Assembly (NCBI RefSeq): GCF_021513195.1
Contig: NZ_CP090974.1
Coordinates: forward strand, 1,872,001 to 1,936,000
From: Shewanella sp. OMA3-2
GTDB taxonomy: Bacteria; Pseudomonadota; Gammaproteobacteria; Enterobacterales; Shewanellaceae
DNA length: 64,000 bases
Direction: 5' to 3'
The notes under the pieces were generated by a model that saw only the letters and a list, made by a program, of their open reading frames with translations, was not told the origin of the DNA and did not search any database. This document shows positions 20,397-30,160 of this stretch, in pieces (position 1 is the stretch's first letter; the number at the start of each line of letters is the position of its first letter). The translations under genes and the position numbers were made by a program.

Positions 20397-21404
20397 TTGC
20401 TAGCTAACGTTAAGTCTAGATTATTGTTCAAGATGAGCGCGATGGTCATCATAACATTGATGCTGGCGACCGTTATGGGTTGTAATCAAATTGCGCTAAA
20501 CAAAAGTCCAGATAGTATTCAGCGTCTTGTGCAAGAAAGCCTTGTTGATGGTGTATTGTCAGCCGATACCAGTATTGCGGTCACATTAGGCAGAAGCCGT
20601 ACATTGTCAGTGTGGGATATTGCGACAAGCAAATTATTACATCAATGGTCTGATGATGACTTTGAGCAGGCTAATTACTTATTGGCATTGTCAGGTAATA
20701 AGCAATATCTCCTCGCTGCCGGTAAAATCAGTATTTCAATGTTTAACCTTGAAACGGGCAAATTAGTTATACGCTGGCCCGCTCAGGGTTTTAATCCCGA
20801 TGCAAGTATAACCAGTCTTTTCTTAAGCCAAACTGGCAGCACTATTTTGGTCGGTATGAGTGATGGCTCTATTACGGTTATTCAACAAAGCAGTATGACA
20901 ATGTCACGCTTTAAACAGCACAGTGCCGCCGTTAACCATATTGAACTATCCAATTTTGAACAACAGGTATTATCCACAGGCCTTGATGGTGAAGTGCATA
21001 TTTGGTCCAACTATAGTGGAGAATTGATAAACAGTTTTTCACTTCCGCAGCGGATAACCAGCGTGACCTACGATGAAGCTAATAGCCGTTTATTTATTGC
21101 CGATGCACTTGATAACAATGCCATTATTGATTCTCAAACCGCATTACCGGTTAGTCAGTTAGATTACCTTGAGCGTTATCGCTATTTTCGACAAGCTTTA
21201 CTTATTAATAATGCTGATAATTTAATTACTGCAACCTCAAAACAAACCGTTATTTATTGGGATGCTTTGACTGGTAAGGAGCTGTTTGATTTTGATATCA
21301 CCGCCTATAACGCAGGTACAACCGTACTTTCTATGCGAGTTCAGCCTAATGGTAAATTATTAACCTTAAGCTCAGATGGCACGCTGGAAGTTTGGCGTTT
21401 ATAA
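20397..21404 (+). CDS. WD40-repeat-like lipoprotein
   Basis: The 335-residue product has a signal with lipobox TVMGC placing the lipid Cys near residue 29. It then carries several WD40/beta-propeller-like blades ending in phrases such as LSVWDIATSKLL, VHIWSNYSGELI, IYWDALTGKELF and the final LEVWRL. The TTG at 20397 is chosen because AAGGA is placed 7 bases upstream; the first internal ATG would still leave a usable signal. A membrane-anchored propeller suggests a scaffold. No enzyme motif is visible and the function is unknown. It is convergent with the next gene, 33 bases away. Confidence 0.8.
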   Translation: MLANVKSRLLFKMSAMVIITLMLATVMGCNQIALNKSPDSIQRLVQESLVDGVLSADTSIAVTLGRSRTLSVWDIATSKLLHQWSDDDFEQANYLLALSGNKQYLLAAGKISISMFNLETGKLVIRWPAQGFNPDASITSLFLSQTGSTILVGMSDGSITVIQQSSMTMSRFKQHSAAVNHIELSNFEQQVLSTGLDGEVHIWSNYSGELINSFSLPQRITSVTYDEANSRLFIADALDNNAIIDSQTALPVSQLDYLERYRYFRQALLINNADNLITATSKQTVIYWDALTGKELFDFDITAYNAGTTVLSMRVQPNGKLLTLSSDGTLEVWRL

Positions 21405-21437
21405 ACGTTTGCAACTTATGTTTGCAACTTATAACGG

Positions 21438-21980
21438 TTAGCTACTTTGGTGTAGCATTGGCCTTAATAACTCAATTAAGGCGTTAGGGAATTGGCGATA
21501 ATCTAAATAGGGGCTCAGAAAAACCTGTTGATGATACAGAATGGTCTGGTTTTTATTCAATGACAGGCTTTTATTAAGCAATTCACTTTTAATGGTAAAG
21601 CGTGAAAAAGTATTTTTACCGCAAATAATATGCAAGATAGCAGGATCAAGTAATATATCGTTATCTCTCTCTATTGGCTCAGAAACAATCGCGATTGCCA
21701 CTGGCAGATGCTCATCACTGTTTTGCTGAAGTAGCCTAGTTTGAGTTTCTCGCCAACAAGATAATTTTTTACAAACAAGCTTACTAATGATAACGGTGAT
21801 TTTACGCCAATGGTTACCATTGGCATCAATTAACTGCTTGACTGCATCTGTTTCACTTTCACGCCAATCAGGTGGAATAACGGGTGGCGTGGGTAAGTAA
21901 AAAATCACTTTCGGCGAAAGGGATCCAAAGTAGTGGCTGATAATATGGCTTGAAAGTGTATTATTGGTAACTGTATTCAT
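21438..21980 (-). CDS. Small conserved protein, possibly DUF6942 family
   Basis: This 180-residue, apparently soluble protein has no signal peptide. The segments VIFYLPTPPVIP, NGNHWRKITVIISKL and ILHIICGKNTFSRF resemble, from memory, the DUF6942 family, and that identification is tentative. The gene is single, convergent with the WD40 lipoprotein gene and divergent from the hydrolase gene that starts about 105 bases away. No catalytic residues can be named. Confidence 0.6.
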   Translation of the reverse strand: MNTVTNNTLSSHIISHYFGSLSPKVIFYLPTPPVIPPDWRESETDAVKQLIDANGNHWRKITVIISKLVCKKLSCWRETQTRLLQQNSDEHLPVAIAIVSEPIERDNDILLDPAILHIICGKNTFSRFTIKSELLNKSLSLNKNQTILYHQQVFLSPYLDYRQFPNALIELLRPMLHQSS

Positions 21981-22086
21981 GTTTTTTATCTTTTAGCATA
22001 CTTGCTATTATAATAACGTATTATATCAGGCTATTTTAAGCCTTTATTTATGCAAGCTTTATCATTGTTTTAGCATAAGGGGATTC

Positions 22087-23541
22087 ATGCGCGCCATCGT
22101 TATCGGTTCGACCAAGCATATGTTATTTGCGCTGTTTTATAGCACTATAGGTACGGCTATTGCGTTAATTCTTATTGCTGTCTGGCTATTGAACGCTAGG
22201 CCAGATCTGTCACTTTGGCATACCACACATCTTACAAATGAATATCATCAACAATCAGGTTTAAATAGTTTTAAGCAGTATTTAGCATTAGAAGATAAAC
22301 TATTTGCTGAAGTCGAGCATAAAATATACCAACAATATCAACCCGAAGTGACCTCTCCGATAAATCGTTATGAAAAAGGCAGCTCATCGGATCCAGCTTT
22401 ATGGCATGAAGACTGGAATCGATCATTTGAGTGGCCAAATGATGATGCCGAATTTGGTTTGTTATTGATCCACGGCATGTCTGACTCGCCTTACTCTCTA
22501 TCGCACATTGCCGAGCACTATCGACATCAAGCCCATATAGTTGGATTAAGATTGCCTGGTCATGGCACCACACCTTCTGGGTTGACCGATATTACCTGGC
22601 CAGATCTCGCAGGCGCTGTGGCGTTAGCAACCTCTCATTTATCGGATAAATTAAAAGGTAAACCATTATATGTTGTAGGTTTCTCTACTGGTGCAGCGCT
22701 TGCGCTTAACCATCAATTAGAAGCAATAAACCTGAATAAGCCGACTCATTATGACAAGATGATTTTTATCTCTCCGGCAATTGGGTTAGCTCCCATTGCG
22801 CAGGGGGCATATTGGCAGGCTAAATTAGGGGCGCTGCTTGGGCAGGAAAAACTGTTTTGGAATAGTATTGACGTTGAGTATGACCCATTTAAATATATGT
22901 CATTTGCAGTTAATGCAGGCGATGTTGTTTACCAGTTAACCCTGCGCAATAAACAATTATTAGAAAAATTATCATTAGAGCAAAAACAGAAAATTGCACC
23001 TATTCAAACTTTTCAATCAGTCATCGATGATACCGTTTCTTCTGTGAATGTTGTCGATGAGCTTTATCGGTATTTACCTAAAAACAATCATGAATTAGTC
23101 ATGTTTGATTACAACCGCAGTACCGGTTTTAGGCTGTTAATGAATCTTGATCCAATCACATTTTTTGAACCATTTTGGACAAATAATGATATGGATTATC
23201 GTTTAACACTTATTGAAAGTCAGCAGCAGCAGTCAAGAGCTGTGCAAGCTAGAGAGCTTGGCATATTGAGTCAGCAAGCTCCGCAAAAACTATTGCTTGA
23301 ATGGCCCAAAGGTGTGTTTTCGCTGTCTCATATTGCACTTCCATTTCCTATAGAGGATCCACTTTATGGTCCTTTAGTGATAGAAAAGACAGAAACAGTA
23401 CAAATAGGCTTGGCGGTATTTCAAGCTGAAAGGGGGCTGTTTTCAGTATCTGCAGCGAATATGTTGCGCCAAAAATGGAATCCATTCTACCCTTATATGA
23501 TGGATAGAATGGATAAATTTATGACTCTACCTCAGGGTTGA
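22087..23541 (+). CDS. Membrane-anchored alpha/beta hydrolase
   Basis: A single N-terminal membrane helix (about residues 10-36) is followed by a periplasmic alpha/beta-hydrolase domain. It shows LLIHGMSDSPYSL near residue 127 (oxyanion region) and the nucleophile elbow VGFSTGAAL near residue 200. A later FSLSHIALP near residue 415 may carry the catalytic histidine. At 484 residues it is longer than simple esterases, with an extra segment after the core. The last 23 bases overlap the 3' end of the convergent diguanylate cyclase gene. The substrate is unknown. Confidence 0.82.
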   Translation: MRAIVIGSTKHMLFALFYSTIGTAIALILIAVWLLNARPDLSLWHTTHLTNEYHQQSGLNSFKQYLALEDKLFAEVEHKIYQQYQPEVTSPINRYEKGSSSDPALWHEDWNRSFEWPNDDAEFGLLLIHGMSDSPYSLSHIAEHYRHQAHIVGLRLPGHGTTPSGLTDITWPDLAGAVALATSHLSDKLKGKPLYVVGFSTGAALALNHQLEAINLNKPTHYDKMIFISPAIGLAPIAQGAYWQAKLGALLGQEKLFWNSIDVEYDPFKYMSFAVNAGDVVYQLTLRNKQLLEKLSLEQKQKIAPIQTFQSVIDDTVSSVNVVDELYRYLPKNNHELVMFDYNRSTGFRLLMNLDPITFFEPFWTNNDMDYRLTLIESQQQQSRAVQARELGILSQQAPQKLLLEWPKGVFSLSHIALPFPIEDPLYGPLVIEKTETVQIGLAVFQAERGLFSVSAANMLRQKWNPFYPYMMDRMDKFMTLPQG

Positions 23542-25693
23542 TAATTGTCACTATAGTACGATTACGACCCTGAGCTTTAGCTTGATACAGATTATCATCG
23601 GCTATTTTTATCCATTTATCTAACTTAGTATCAAAATTTGCATTGGCAGTGATAGCACCAATGCTGGCGGTGATATCAAATGTTTTAGTTCCATCTGGAG
23701 TGTTAATTGTCATTTGAGACAGTTTTACTCTGAATTCATTTAAATGATGTTCAATGTGGAGCGCATTCGACATAGGTAAAATTAAAATAAATTCCTCTCC
23801 ACCATAACGCGCTAGAATATCAATATCACGCTTAAAGTGTTGAGACAGCTGTGCTGACACTTGACGTAAGCATTCATCCCCCGCTAAATGGCCATAACTG
23901 TCATTAACGGTTTTGAAAAAATCTAAATCAAGAATAGCCACGGTAATTGCTTGTTCATTTCGAAGGCAAAACTCTCTCACGTCATGGAACTTAAGTTCAG
24001 CAAAACGGCGATTAAACAATTTAGTTAATGGGTCTTTATCGACCAGTTCTTTGAGTTTCTTGTTGGCTTTTTCTAATTCTTGGGTGCGATCGACTACTGT
24101 TTCTTCTAATTTGAATTGTTGAGTTATCAGTTGTTGTTTACTGGTTAACAACCTTTGGTAAAGGCTATACACTTCTTTAGGATAGCTATCATCTAGAGTT
24201 TGGCTATTTAAGTCATGTTGGCTAAGGTGGCCAAATTGGTTAGCCACTATTTCTAGGGGAATAGTAAGTAGTTGACTAATTCTATTCGAAATGAAAAAAC
24301 TGACAAAAAGGGCGCCAAGCAGCATTAAAAAACTGGTTTGCATTTGTTGTTCAGCCAGCTGCAGTAATGGCGAGAATGGTTCGATAATATAAACTTTCCA
24401 ACCATTTTTTAATTGCTTTTGAGCATAAATATATTCAGGAATTCTGGATCCTGTATCAGTAATATTCATCAAGGGTAATTTAGTCAAATACAGTCCATTG
24501 TGGATACTGTATTTAAAAGGCGACATGACGTTTAAATTGAGTGTATCTGAGGCATAGATAATATTATTGGTTTCATCGGTCAAAATTAATGATTGGTTTC
24601 TCTGTTGGCTGAAATCAGAGTCGATTGCGGAAAAATATTTTAGATCTAACGAAGCTTCAATTATGCCCAATGGTTGCGTAGTATTTTGTTTACTATAATA
24701 GGGCGCGCTAATAGCAATAATGGGGTCGGTGCCAAAGCCTCTGCCTAGAAATACCGAAGAAACAAACACCCTTTGATTATAAAATGCCTCGATAAAGTAA
24801 TCCCTATCTTTGACGATGATATTTTTATTCTTAGCATTATTTAGTCGCGAAGCTGGTGATGTGGCTATTATCTTTGATTGGCTATCTGTGACTAGCATAC
24901 TGATAAAGCCTGGATAACTTTTATGCAAATTGCTCAGAAGTGCTTGTAACTCTTGTGGTGACTCATTAGCTATACTGAAGTAGCGTGCTGCATTTTCAAT
25001 CACTTTTTGATGGTTATCGATGTATTGTTCGCCAGCATTACTTAAATGAAAAACCGTTTCTTGCTGATTCTTAGTGATTAAACTTTGCTGTTTATCCAGT
25101 GAAATATAGTTGAAGTAAAGTGTTGAAAATAATAAAGATAATGTAATCATTAGCGTAACAAAATAAGTCATCTGTTTACTAAGACTTCTACGCTGTTTGT
25201 CTTTAATTTTGGTTTCAAACATCCATAACTTGGGTATCATCAACACTAATAAAGAGGCAATGCTAGTATAAATTAAGCTATTTATCGCTTGCTTGATGGT
25301 CACAAAAGATAAATGTTCTGTAGGCATCGCTAAAAATAGTTTAACCATTAAATAGAAAATGGGCATGCCAATAACAAGCCAAAATATAATATTGCCATAT
25401 AAGGCATAGATATCTTTTCTACGGCAAAAACCTAAAAACAGTGCTTCTAACCCAAAAATGAAGAAAACATGATAAGTGTCCCAAGTGAGCATTAAACTGG
25501 TTGAGGCTAATAATGATGTAGCTAACGCATACCAAGGGCCACATAAAATGGCGACTATGACAGTGAGTGTATTACCTAGTACAAACTGGACGTTTGCGAA
25601 GAAGGGGATAGGATAAAAATTAATAATCAGTGCAATAACACCCATTACGATTGAAAATATCAGATTCTGTGGATTTAACTGCAATTTCTTCAA
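23519..25693 (-). CDS. Membrane diguanylate cyclase with dCache-like sensor
   Basis: The order is an N-terminal multi-helix membrane domain (about residues 10-165), a periplasmic cache-like sensor (about 200-440), a further helix near 460, a coiled coil near 530-555 and a C-terminal GGDEF domain. The active site reads RYGGEEF and the product-inhibition site RDID lies five residues before it, so an active, feedback-controlled c-di-GMP synthase is expected. The TTG at 25693 has a strong AAAGGA at proper distance. The ATG eight codons upstream (25717) has no ribosome-binding site. The 3' end overlaps the convergent hydrolase gene by 23 bases. Confidence 0.88.
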   Translation of the reverse strand: MKKLQLNPQNLIFSIVMGVIALIINFYPIPFFANVQFVLGNTLTVIVAILCGPWYALATSLLASTSLMLTWDTYHVFFIFGLEALFLGFCRRKDIYALYGNIIFWLVIGMPIFYLMVKLFLAMPTEHLSFVTIKQAINSLIYTSIASLLVLMIPKLWMFETKIKDKQRRSLSKQMTYFVTLMITLSLLFSTLYFNYISLDKQQSLITKNQQETVFHLSNAGEQYIDNHQKVIENAARYFSIANESPQELQALLSNLHKSYPGFISMLVTDSQSKIIATSPASRLNNAKNKNIIVKDRDYFIEAFYNQRVFVSSVFLGRGFGTDPIIAISAPYYSKQNTTQPLGIIEASLDLKYFSAIDSDFSQQRNQSLILTDETNNIIYASDTLNLNVMSPFKYSIHNGLYLTKLPLMNITDTGSRIPEYIYAQKQLKNGWKVYIIEPFSPLLQLAEQQMQTSFLMLLGALFVSFFISNRISQLLTIPLEIVANQFGHLSQHDLNSQTLDDSYPKEVYSLYQRLLTSKQQLITQQFKLEETVVDRTQELEKANKKLKELVDKDPLTKLFNRRFAELKFHDVREFCLRNEQAITVAILDLDFFKTVNDSYGHLAGDECLRQVSAQLSQHFKRDIDILARYGGEEFILILPMSNALHIEHHLNEFRVKLSQMTINTPDGTKTFDITASIGAITANANFDTKLDKWIKIADDNLYQAKAQGRNRTIVTIINPEVES

Positions 25694-25717
25694 TGAAATA
25701 TCCTTTCTCGCTATCAT

Positions 25718-26168
25718 AGAAAAATTTTACCTTCCTTATAGCTCAATCACAAGCGATTGACTCTGAATTACTGTTTAAATCTAAGATAGTTAACGTTAAT
25801 TTAGATAAATTGATATGCGCCTCTATAAGTTGGCCGCCTTTACTTTAAGATAAATTAATACATTTAAATATCTACTCGTTAGCAGCAAATTCTTTTTTAT
25901 CGACCAATTGGCGAGGCATCTCTTACTCAATTCTCGTCAATAACGGGTTATTTTAGTTCGACCTTGGTCTAGTTTTTTCAATAGCTATAGTCATAAATAT
26001 TTTTGATGGAATTACTTATCCTGTTGTTTATTAATAGTTAATTTTCGTATCTATGTTATTTGTTATTACTGATTAGACTAAGGTCTTGATTGTCGAACCC
26101 CTGTGAGTTGCTAAATTAACAATGACTTTACAATTCGACTTTAAAAAAACAATACAGGGGAAGTCGCA
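25718..26168. other. Intergenic control region before the DUF4212-symporter operon
   Basis: No gene is seen in these 450 AT-rich bases. They must hold the divergent promoters for the cyclase and the symporter operon. I could not identify a confident operator or riboswitch. Confidence 0.5.
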
Positions 26169-26435
26169 ATGGCTTTTGAAAATAATGAAAAGGCAGCAGG
26201 GTATTGGCGTGAAAATTTACGTTTAGTACTTGGACTGCTAGTAATTTGGGCTGCAGTATCATTTGGCTGCGGTATTTTATTAGTAGACGTGCTTAATGAG
26301 TTTTCCTTTATGGGGTTCAAGTTAGGCTTTTGGTTTGCGCAGCAGGGTGCAATGTATGTATTCGTGGCGCTGATTTTTGTTTATGTGGCAAAAGCAAACG
26401 CCCTAGACAAAAAATATGATGTTCACGAAGATTAA
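26169..26435 (+). CDS. DUF4212 small membrane subunit
   Basis: This 88-residue protein has two membrane helices (about 18-40 and 50-75). Members of DUF4212 are almost always encoded directly before a sodium:solute symporter of the VC2705 subfamily and are thought to be its small partner, as seen here. GGGG(A)AG lies before the ATG and the symporter starts 13 bases after its stop, so they are co-transcribed. The role, in stability or regulation of the transporter, is inferred from pairing. Confidence 0.9.
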   Translation: MAFENNEKAAGYWRENLRLVLGLLVIWAAVSFGCGILLVDVLNEFSFMGFKLGFWFAQQGAMYVFVALIFVYVAKANALDKKYDVHED

Positions 26436-26448
26436 GGAGCACTGAAAA

Positions 26449-28167
26449 ATGGATGTTCAAACATTAACATATCTTATTGTTGGCGCGACATTTGCGCTAT
26501 ACATTGGCATCGCCATTTGGGCGCGAGCAGGTTCGACTAAAGAGTTTTACGTTGCTGGTGGTGGTGTGCATCCGGTAATGAATGGTATGGCAACCGCTGC
26601 AGATTGGATGTCAGCGGCATCATTTATCTCATTAGCGGGTATTGTGTCATTTACCGGTTATGATGGGTCTGTATATTTAATGGGCTGGACCAGGGGCTAT
26701 GTTTTACTGGCCTTGTGTATGGCGCCTTACTTACGCAAGTTTGGTAAATTTACGGTTCCTGACTTTATCGGTGATCGCTACTACTCACAAACTGCCCGTA
26801 CAGTTGCGGTAATTTGTGCCATCTTTATCTGCTTTACTTATATTGCAGGCCAAATGCGTGGTGTTGGTGTGGTCTTCTCTCGCTTCTTAGAAGTGGAAGT
26901 TGAAACCGGTGTATACATAGGTATGGCTGTGGTTTTCTTCTATGCTGTTTTAGGCGGAATGAAAGGGATTACCTACACTCAGGTTGCACAGTATTGTGTG
27001 CTAATTTTTGCCTTTATGGTTCCCGCTATTTTTATCTCTGTGATGATGACGGGCCATATCCTGCCACAAATTGGTTTTGGTGCAGAGCTAGTTGACGCAG
27101 CAGGTAACGGTACTGGGGTATATTTGCTCGATAAGCTCGATGGTCTTTCTGCCGAATTGGGGTTCTCCCAGTACACTGAAGGCTCTAAAGACATGATTGA
27201 TGTGTTCTTTATTACTGGTGCTTTGATGTTTGGTACCGCAGGTTTGCCACATGTTATTGTGCGTTTCTTTACGGTACCTAGAGTAAAAGATGCACGTATA
27301 TCAGCAGGTTGGGCGTTAGTGTTTATTGCGATTATGTACACTACAGTCCCAGCTTTAGCGGCTTTCTCTCGGGTAAATATGATCGAGACTATTAATGGGC
27401 CTGACTCTACCGGTGTCGCTTATGAAACTGCACCACAGTGGATTAAAAACTGGGAAAAGACAGGGTTAATTACCTGGGACGACAAAAACAACGATGGCAA
27501 AATATCTTATGCTAATGGTGATTCAAATGAAATGACCATTGACCGCGATATTATCGTGCTAGCAACGCCTGAAATTGCCAGTCTTCCAGCATGGGTTATT
27601 GCTTTAGTTGCTGCAGGTGGATTAGCTGCTGCACTATCAACCTCAGCAGGTTTACTGTTAGTCATATCAACATCGGTGTCACATGATTTACTCAAGAAAA
27701 ACCTGATGCCCGATATATCTGATAAAAAAGAGCTGATGTATGCGCGGATCGCTGCTGCATTGGGGGTCGTGATGGCGGGTTACTTTGGTATTAATCCCCC
27801 TGGATTTGTTGCCGCTGTAGTCGCAATAGCCTTCGGTTTAGCCGCTGCATCACTTTTCCCAGCAATTATTATGGGGATCTTCTCTAAAACGGTAAACAGA
27901 GAAGGGGCAATAGCGGGTATGGTATTAGGTTTGCTATCTACTGCTGCTTATATTGTGTACTTTAAGTTTATTAACCCAGCAGCCAATACAAGTGAACACT
28001 GGTTCTTTGGTATTTCACCTGAAGGGTTCGGAATGGTCGGTATGTTTATTAACTTTGGTGTTGCTTTTGCTGTTAGTAAAGTCACTAAAGCCGTTCCTCA
28101 AGATGTGGTTAATATGGTTGAGTCGATTCGTTTCCCGCAAGGGGCTGGCGAAGCACAGGACCACTAA
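26449..28167 (+). CDS. Sodium:solute symporter, VC2705/ActP-like (probable acetate or carboxylate)
   Basis: This 572-residue SSS-family transporter has about 13 membrane helices. Family segments are visible: FYVAGGGVHPVMNGMA near residue 30, DWMSAASFISLAGI near 50, and TAGLPHVIVRFFTVP near 265. An insertion near residues 315-365 (DKKNNDGKISYANGDSNE) contains an Asp/Asn-rich EF-hand-like loop between helices. ActP-like members import acetate or other short carboxylates with sodium; the substrate here is not proven. It is the second gene of the operon with DUF4212 and is closed by a terminator. Confidence 0.9.
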   Translation: MDVQTLTYLIVGATFALYIGIAIWARAGSTKEFYVAGGGVHPVMNGMATAADWMSAASFISLAGIVSFTGYDGSVYLMGWTRGYVLLALCMAPYLRKFGKFTVPDFIGDRYYSQTARTVAVICAIFICFTYIAGQMRGVGVVFSRFLEVEVETGVYIGMAVVFFYAVLGGMKGITYTQVAQYCVLIFAFMVPAIFISVMMTGHILPQIGFGAELVDAAGNGTGVYLLDKLDGLSAELGFSQYTEGSKDMIDVFFITGALMFGTAGLPHVIVRFFTVPRVKDARISAGWALVFIAIMYTTVPALAAFSRVNMIETINGPDSTGVAYETAPQWIKNWEKTGLITWDDKNNDGKISYANGDSNEMTIDRDIIVLATPEIASLPAWVIALVAAGGLAAALSTSAGLLLVISTSVSHDLLKKNLMPDISDKKELMYARIAAALGVVMAGYFGINPPGFVAAVVAIAFGLAAASLFPAIIMGIFSKTVNREGAIAGMVLGLLSTAAYIVYFKFINPAANTSEHWFFGISPEGFGMVGMFINFGVAFAVSKVTKAVPQDVVNMVESIRFPQGAGEAQDH

Positions 28168-28193
28168 TAAATCACAGATTAGTTAGTTTACCT

Positions 28194-28219
28194 AAAGAGC
28201 GCTTTGGCGCTCTTTTTTT
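28194..28219 (+). terminator. Intrinsic terminator after the symporter gene
   Basis: The stem AAAGAGCGC/GCGCTCTTT with a TTTG loop is followed by a long T run. Confidence 0.92.
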
Positions 28220-28313
28220 ATTCACCGAATATACTGTAGCTTGGGCTTAAGTCTTATAGCCAATATTGAGTTACCACAGGTATATTAAATAAAACCGCCT
28301 GTGAGAAAACAAT

Positions 28314-30160
28314 ATGAATGCCAGTGAATTACAGCCAATAGAGCAGTTTCTACACAGCCATGCACCGTTTGATATATTGTCTAAAGCACTAGTGGAGCTT
28401 TGTGCCGGGAAATTAGTATTGGTTATTACGCCAAGACGTCGGCATTTGTTGAGTTTGATCCACATAATCCTAAATTATATCTGGTTAGAAGTGGTGCATT
28501 TGAAGTCAGAGATCCACAAGGGGTGTTAGTGGATAGAGTGGCGGAAGGTGAATGTTTCGGTTTTTCGACACTTCTGTCAGGCGAGAAAGTGGTCAATAAA
28601 GTTGCCATTTTAGAAGATGCGCTGGTTTATCATATTCCACAGTTATTATTCACTGAGTTAAGAAGTCATAATCGTCAGTTCGATACTTTTTTTACTCGCG
28701 CTTTCGCTCAACGATTACGTAATGAACATAAGTTTAAAGCTAAAGAGCTCACCACAACCAGTCGTATTACTCATTTCATGTCTAGAAATCCAATCTGTAT
28801 TGCAACCAATGCCAGTGTACAAAATACTGCAAGATTAATGCGCGATAACCGGGTGTCATCGGTATTGGTATTAAATGAACATGGTTTAGTCGGTATTGTT
28901 ACAGATCGGGATTTACGAAATAGGGTATTAGCTGAAGGATTTGATGGGAATATTTGTATTGACCAAGTGATGACAACTCAACCCCAAACGGTGTCCTCGA
29001 ATGCGCTGATATTTGAAGCTATGCTATTGATGAGCCAGTATAATATTCATCATTTACCTGTAGTTGATAATAATCAAGTTAACGGAGTGGTGACCAGTAC
29101 TGATATTTTGCGTGCGCAACGTTCACAGCCGTTATTGCTAATTGGCGAAATAGACCGCCAAGACTCAATTGATAAACTGATCCTCGTCAGTAAGCAGATC
29201 CCGGCATTACTCCAAAACCTGATTAGTGCAGATGCAAGGGCTGAAGAGATTGGCAGAGTGTTGACCTCGGTTACCGATGCCTTAACTCGACGCTTAATTG
29301 TACTTAATCAGCAATTATTGGGTAAAGCACCGATGGCTTTTTGTTGGTTAGCTTTTGGCTCGCAAGGTAGGCAAGATCAAGTGGCTTGTTCAGATCAAGA
29401 TAATGGTTTGTTGTTAGCACATGAGCCGGATGAGTTAGCCGCTGTATATTTCGATAAATTATCCCATGCAGTTTGCAAAGGGTTAGACCAATGCGGTTAT
29501 ATCTATTGTCCTGGGGACATTATGGCGCAAAATCCTAAGTGGCGATTATCACTACAAAAATGGCAACTTAAATTCAAAAAGTGGGTGCTCACACCAGAGC
29601 CTAAAGCCTTAATGCACGCGAGTATTTTCTTTGACATGCGTGCGGTTTATGGTCCGAAAACCTTGTTTGATGAGTTACAAAACTCAGTCATGTCGCATAC
29701 CCAGAACAATGATATTTTTTTAGCTGGCATGGCGGGTAACTCATTACAGCAATCTCCGCCATTAGGTTTTTTTAGAAAATTTGTACTTGAACGAGATGGA
29801 AGTGAAGTCAAAGGAATGGACTTAAAACATAAGGGCAGCGCATTGATCAATGATATCGCCAGAGTCTATGCTCTAAGTGCTGGCATTAAAGAGGTCAATA
29901 CCGCTAAACGTATTCGCGCCTTAATGGACGCCAATATCATTAACCGGAAAGATGCGCTCAATTTAGCCGACGCCCACGAGTTTATTGCGCATATGCGCTT
30001 AGCTAATCAGGGATATCAGGCTACCAATAACTTGGTTGTCAGTAACTTTTTAAAGCCGCAGGACTTATCATCTTTATTGCGTCATCAATTACGCGATGCG
30101 TTTAAAGTGGTACATGATGCTCAATCGGGTCTAAAACTTAAGTTTACTCGGAGTTTTTAG
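28314..30160 (+). pseudogene. cNMP-binding/CBS/DUF294 nucleotidyltransferase-like signalling protein, frameshifted near its 5' end
   Basis: The first 30 codons (MNASELQPIEQFL...) lie in one frame and the rest in another. The frame changes near 28402-28406, where one missing base would join ELC to REISIGYY. Downstream are the rest of a cyclic-nucleotide-binding fold (LYLVRSGAFEVRD), two CBS domains (about residues 130-260) and a DUF294 nucleotidyltransferase-like core (FGSQGRQDQVACSDQDN). A DUF294 C-terminal domain follows. A TTG at 28400 could restart translation, but its spacing from GGAG is too short. The family regulates or accompanies the neighbouring symporter type. The break is either a real recent mutation or a base-call error. 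Confidence 0.78.

Noticed and set aside
25718..26168. Possible CRP or sigma-54 site before the symporter operon
   Set aside because: Only half-sites were found; none fits the consensus well enough.
28400..28402. TTG as the true start of the DUF294 protein
   Set aside because: The GGAG is only three bases away, and the 30 upstream codons in the other frame encode the expected N-terminus. A frameshift explains the data better.
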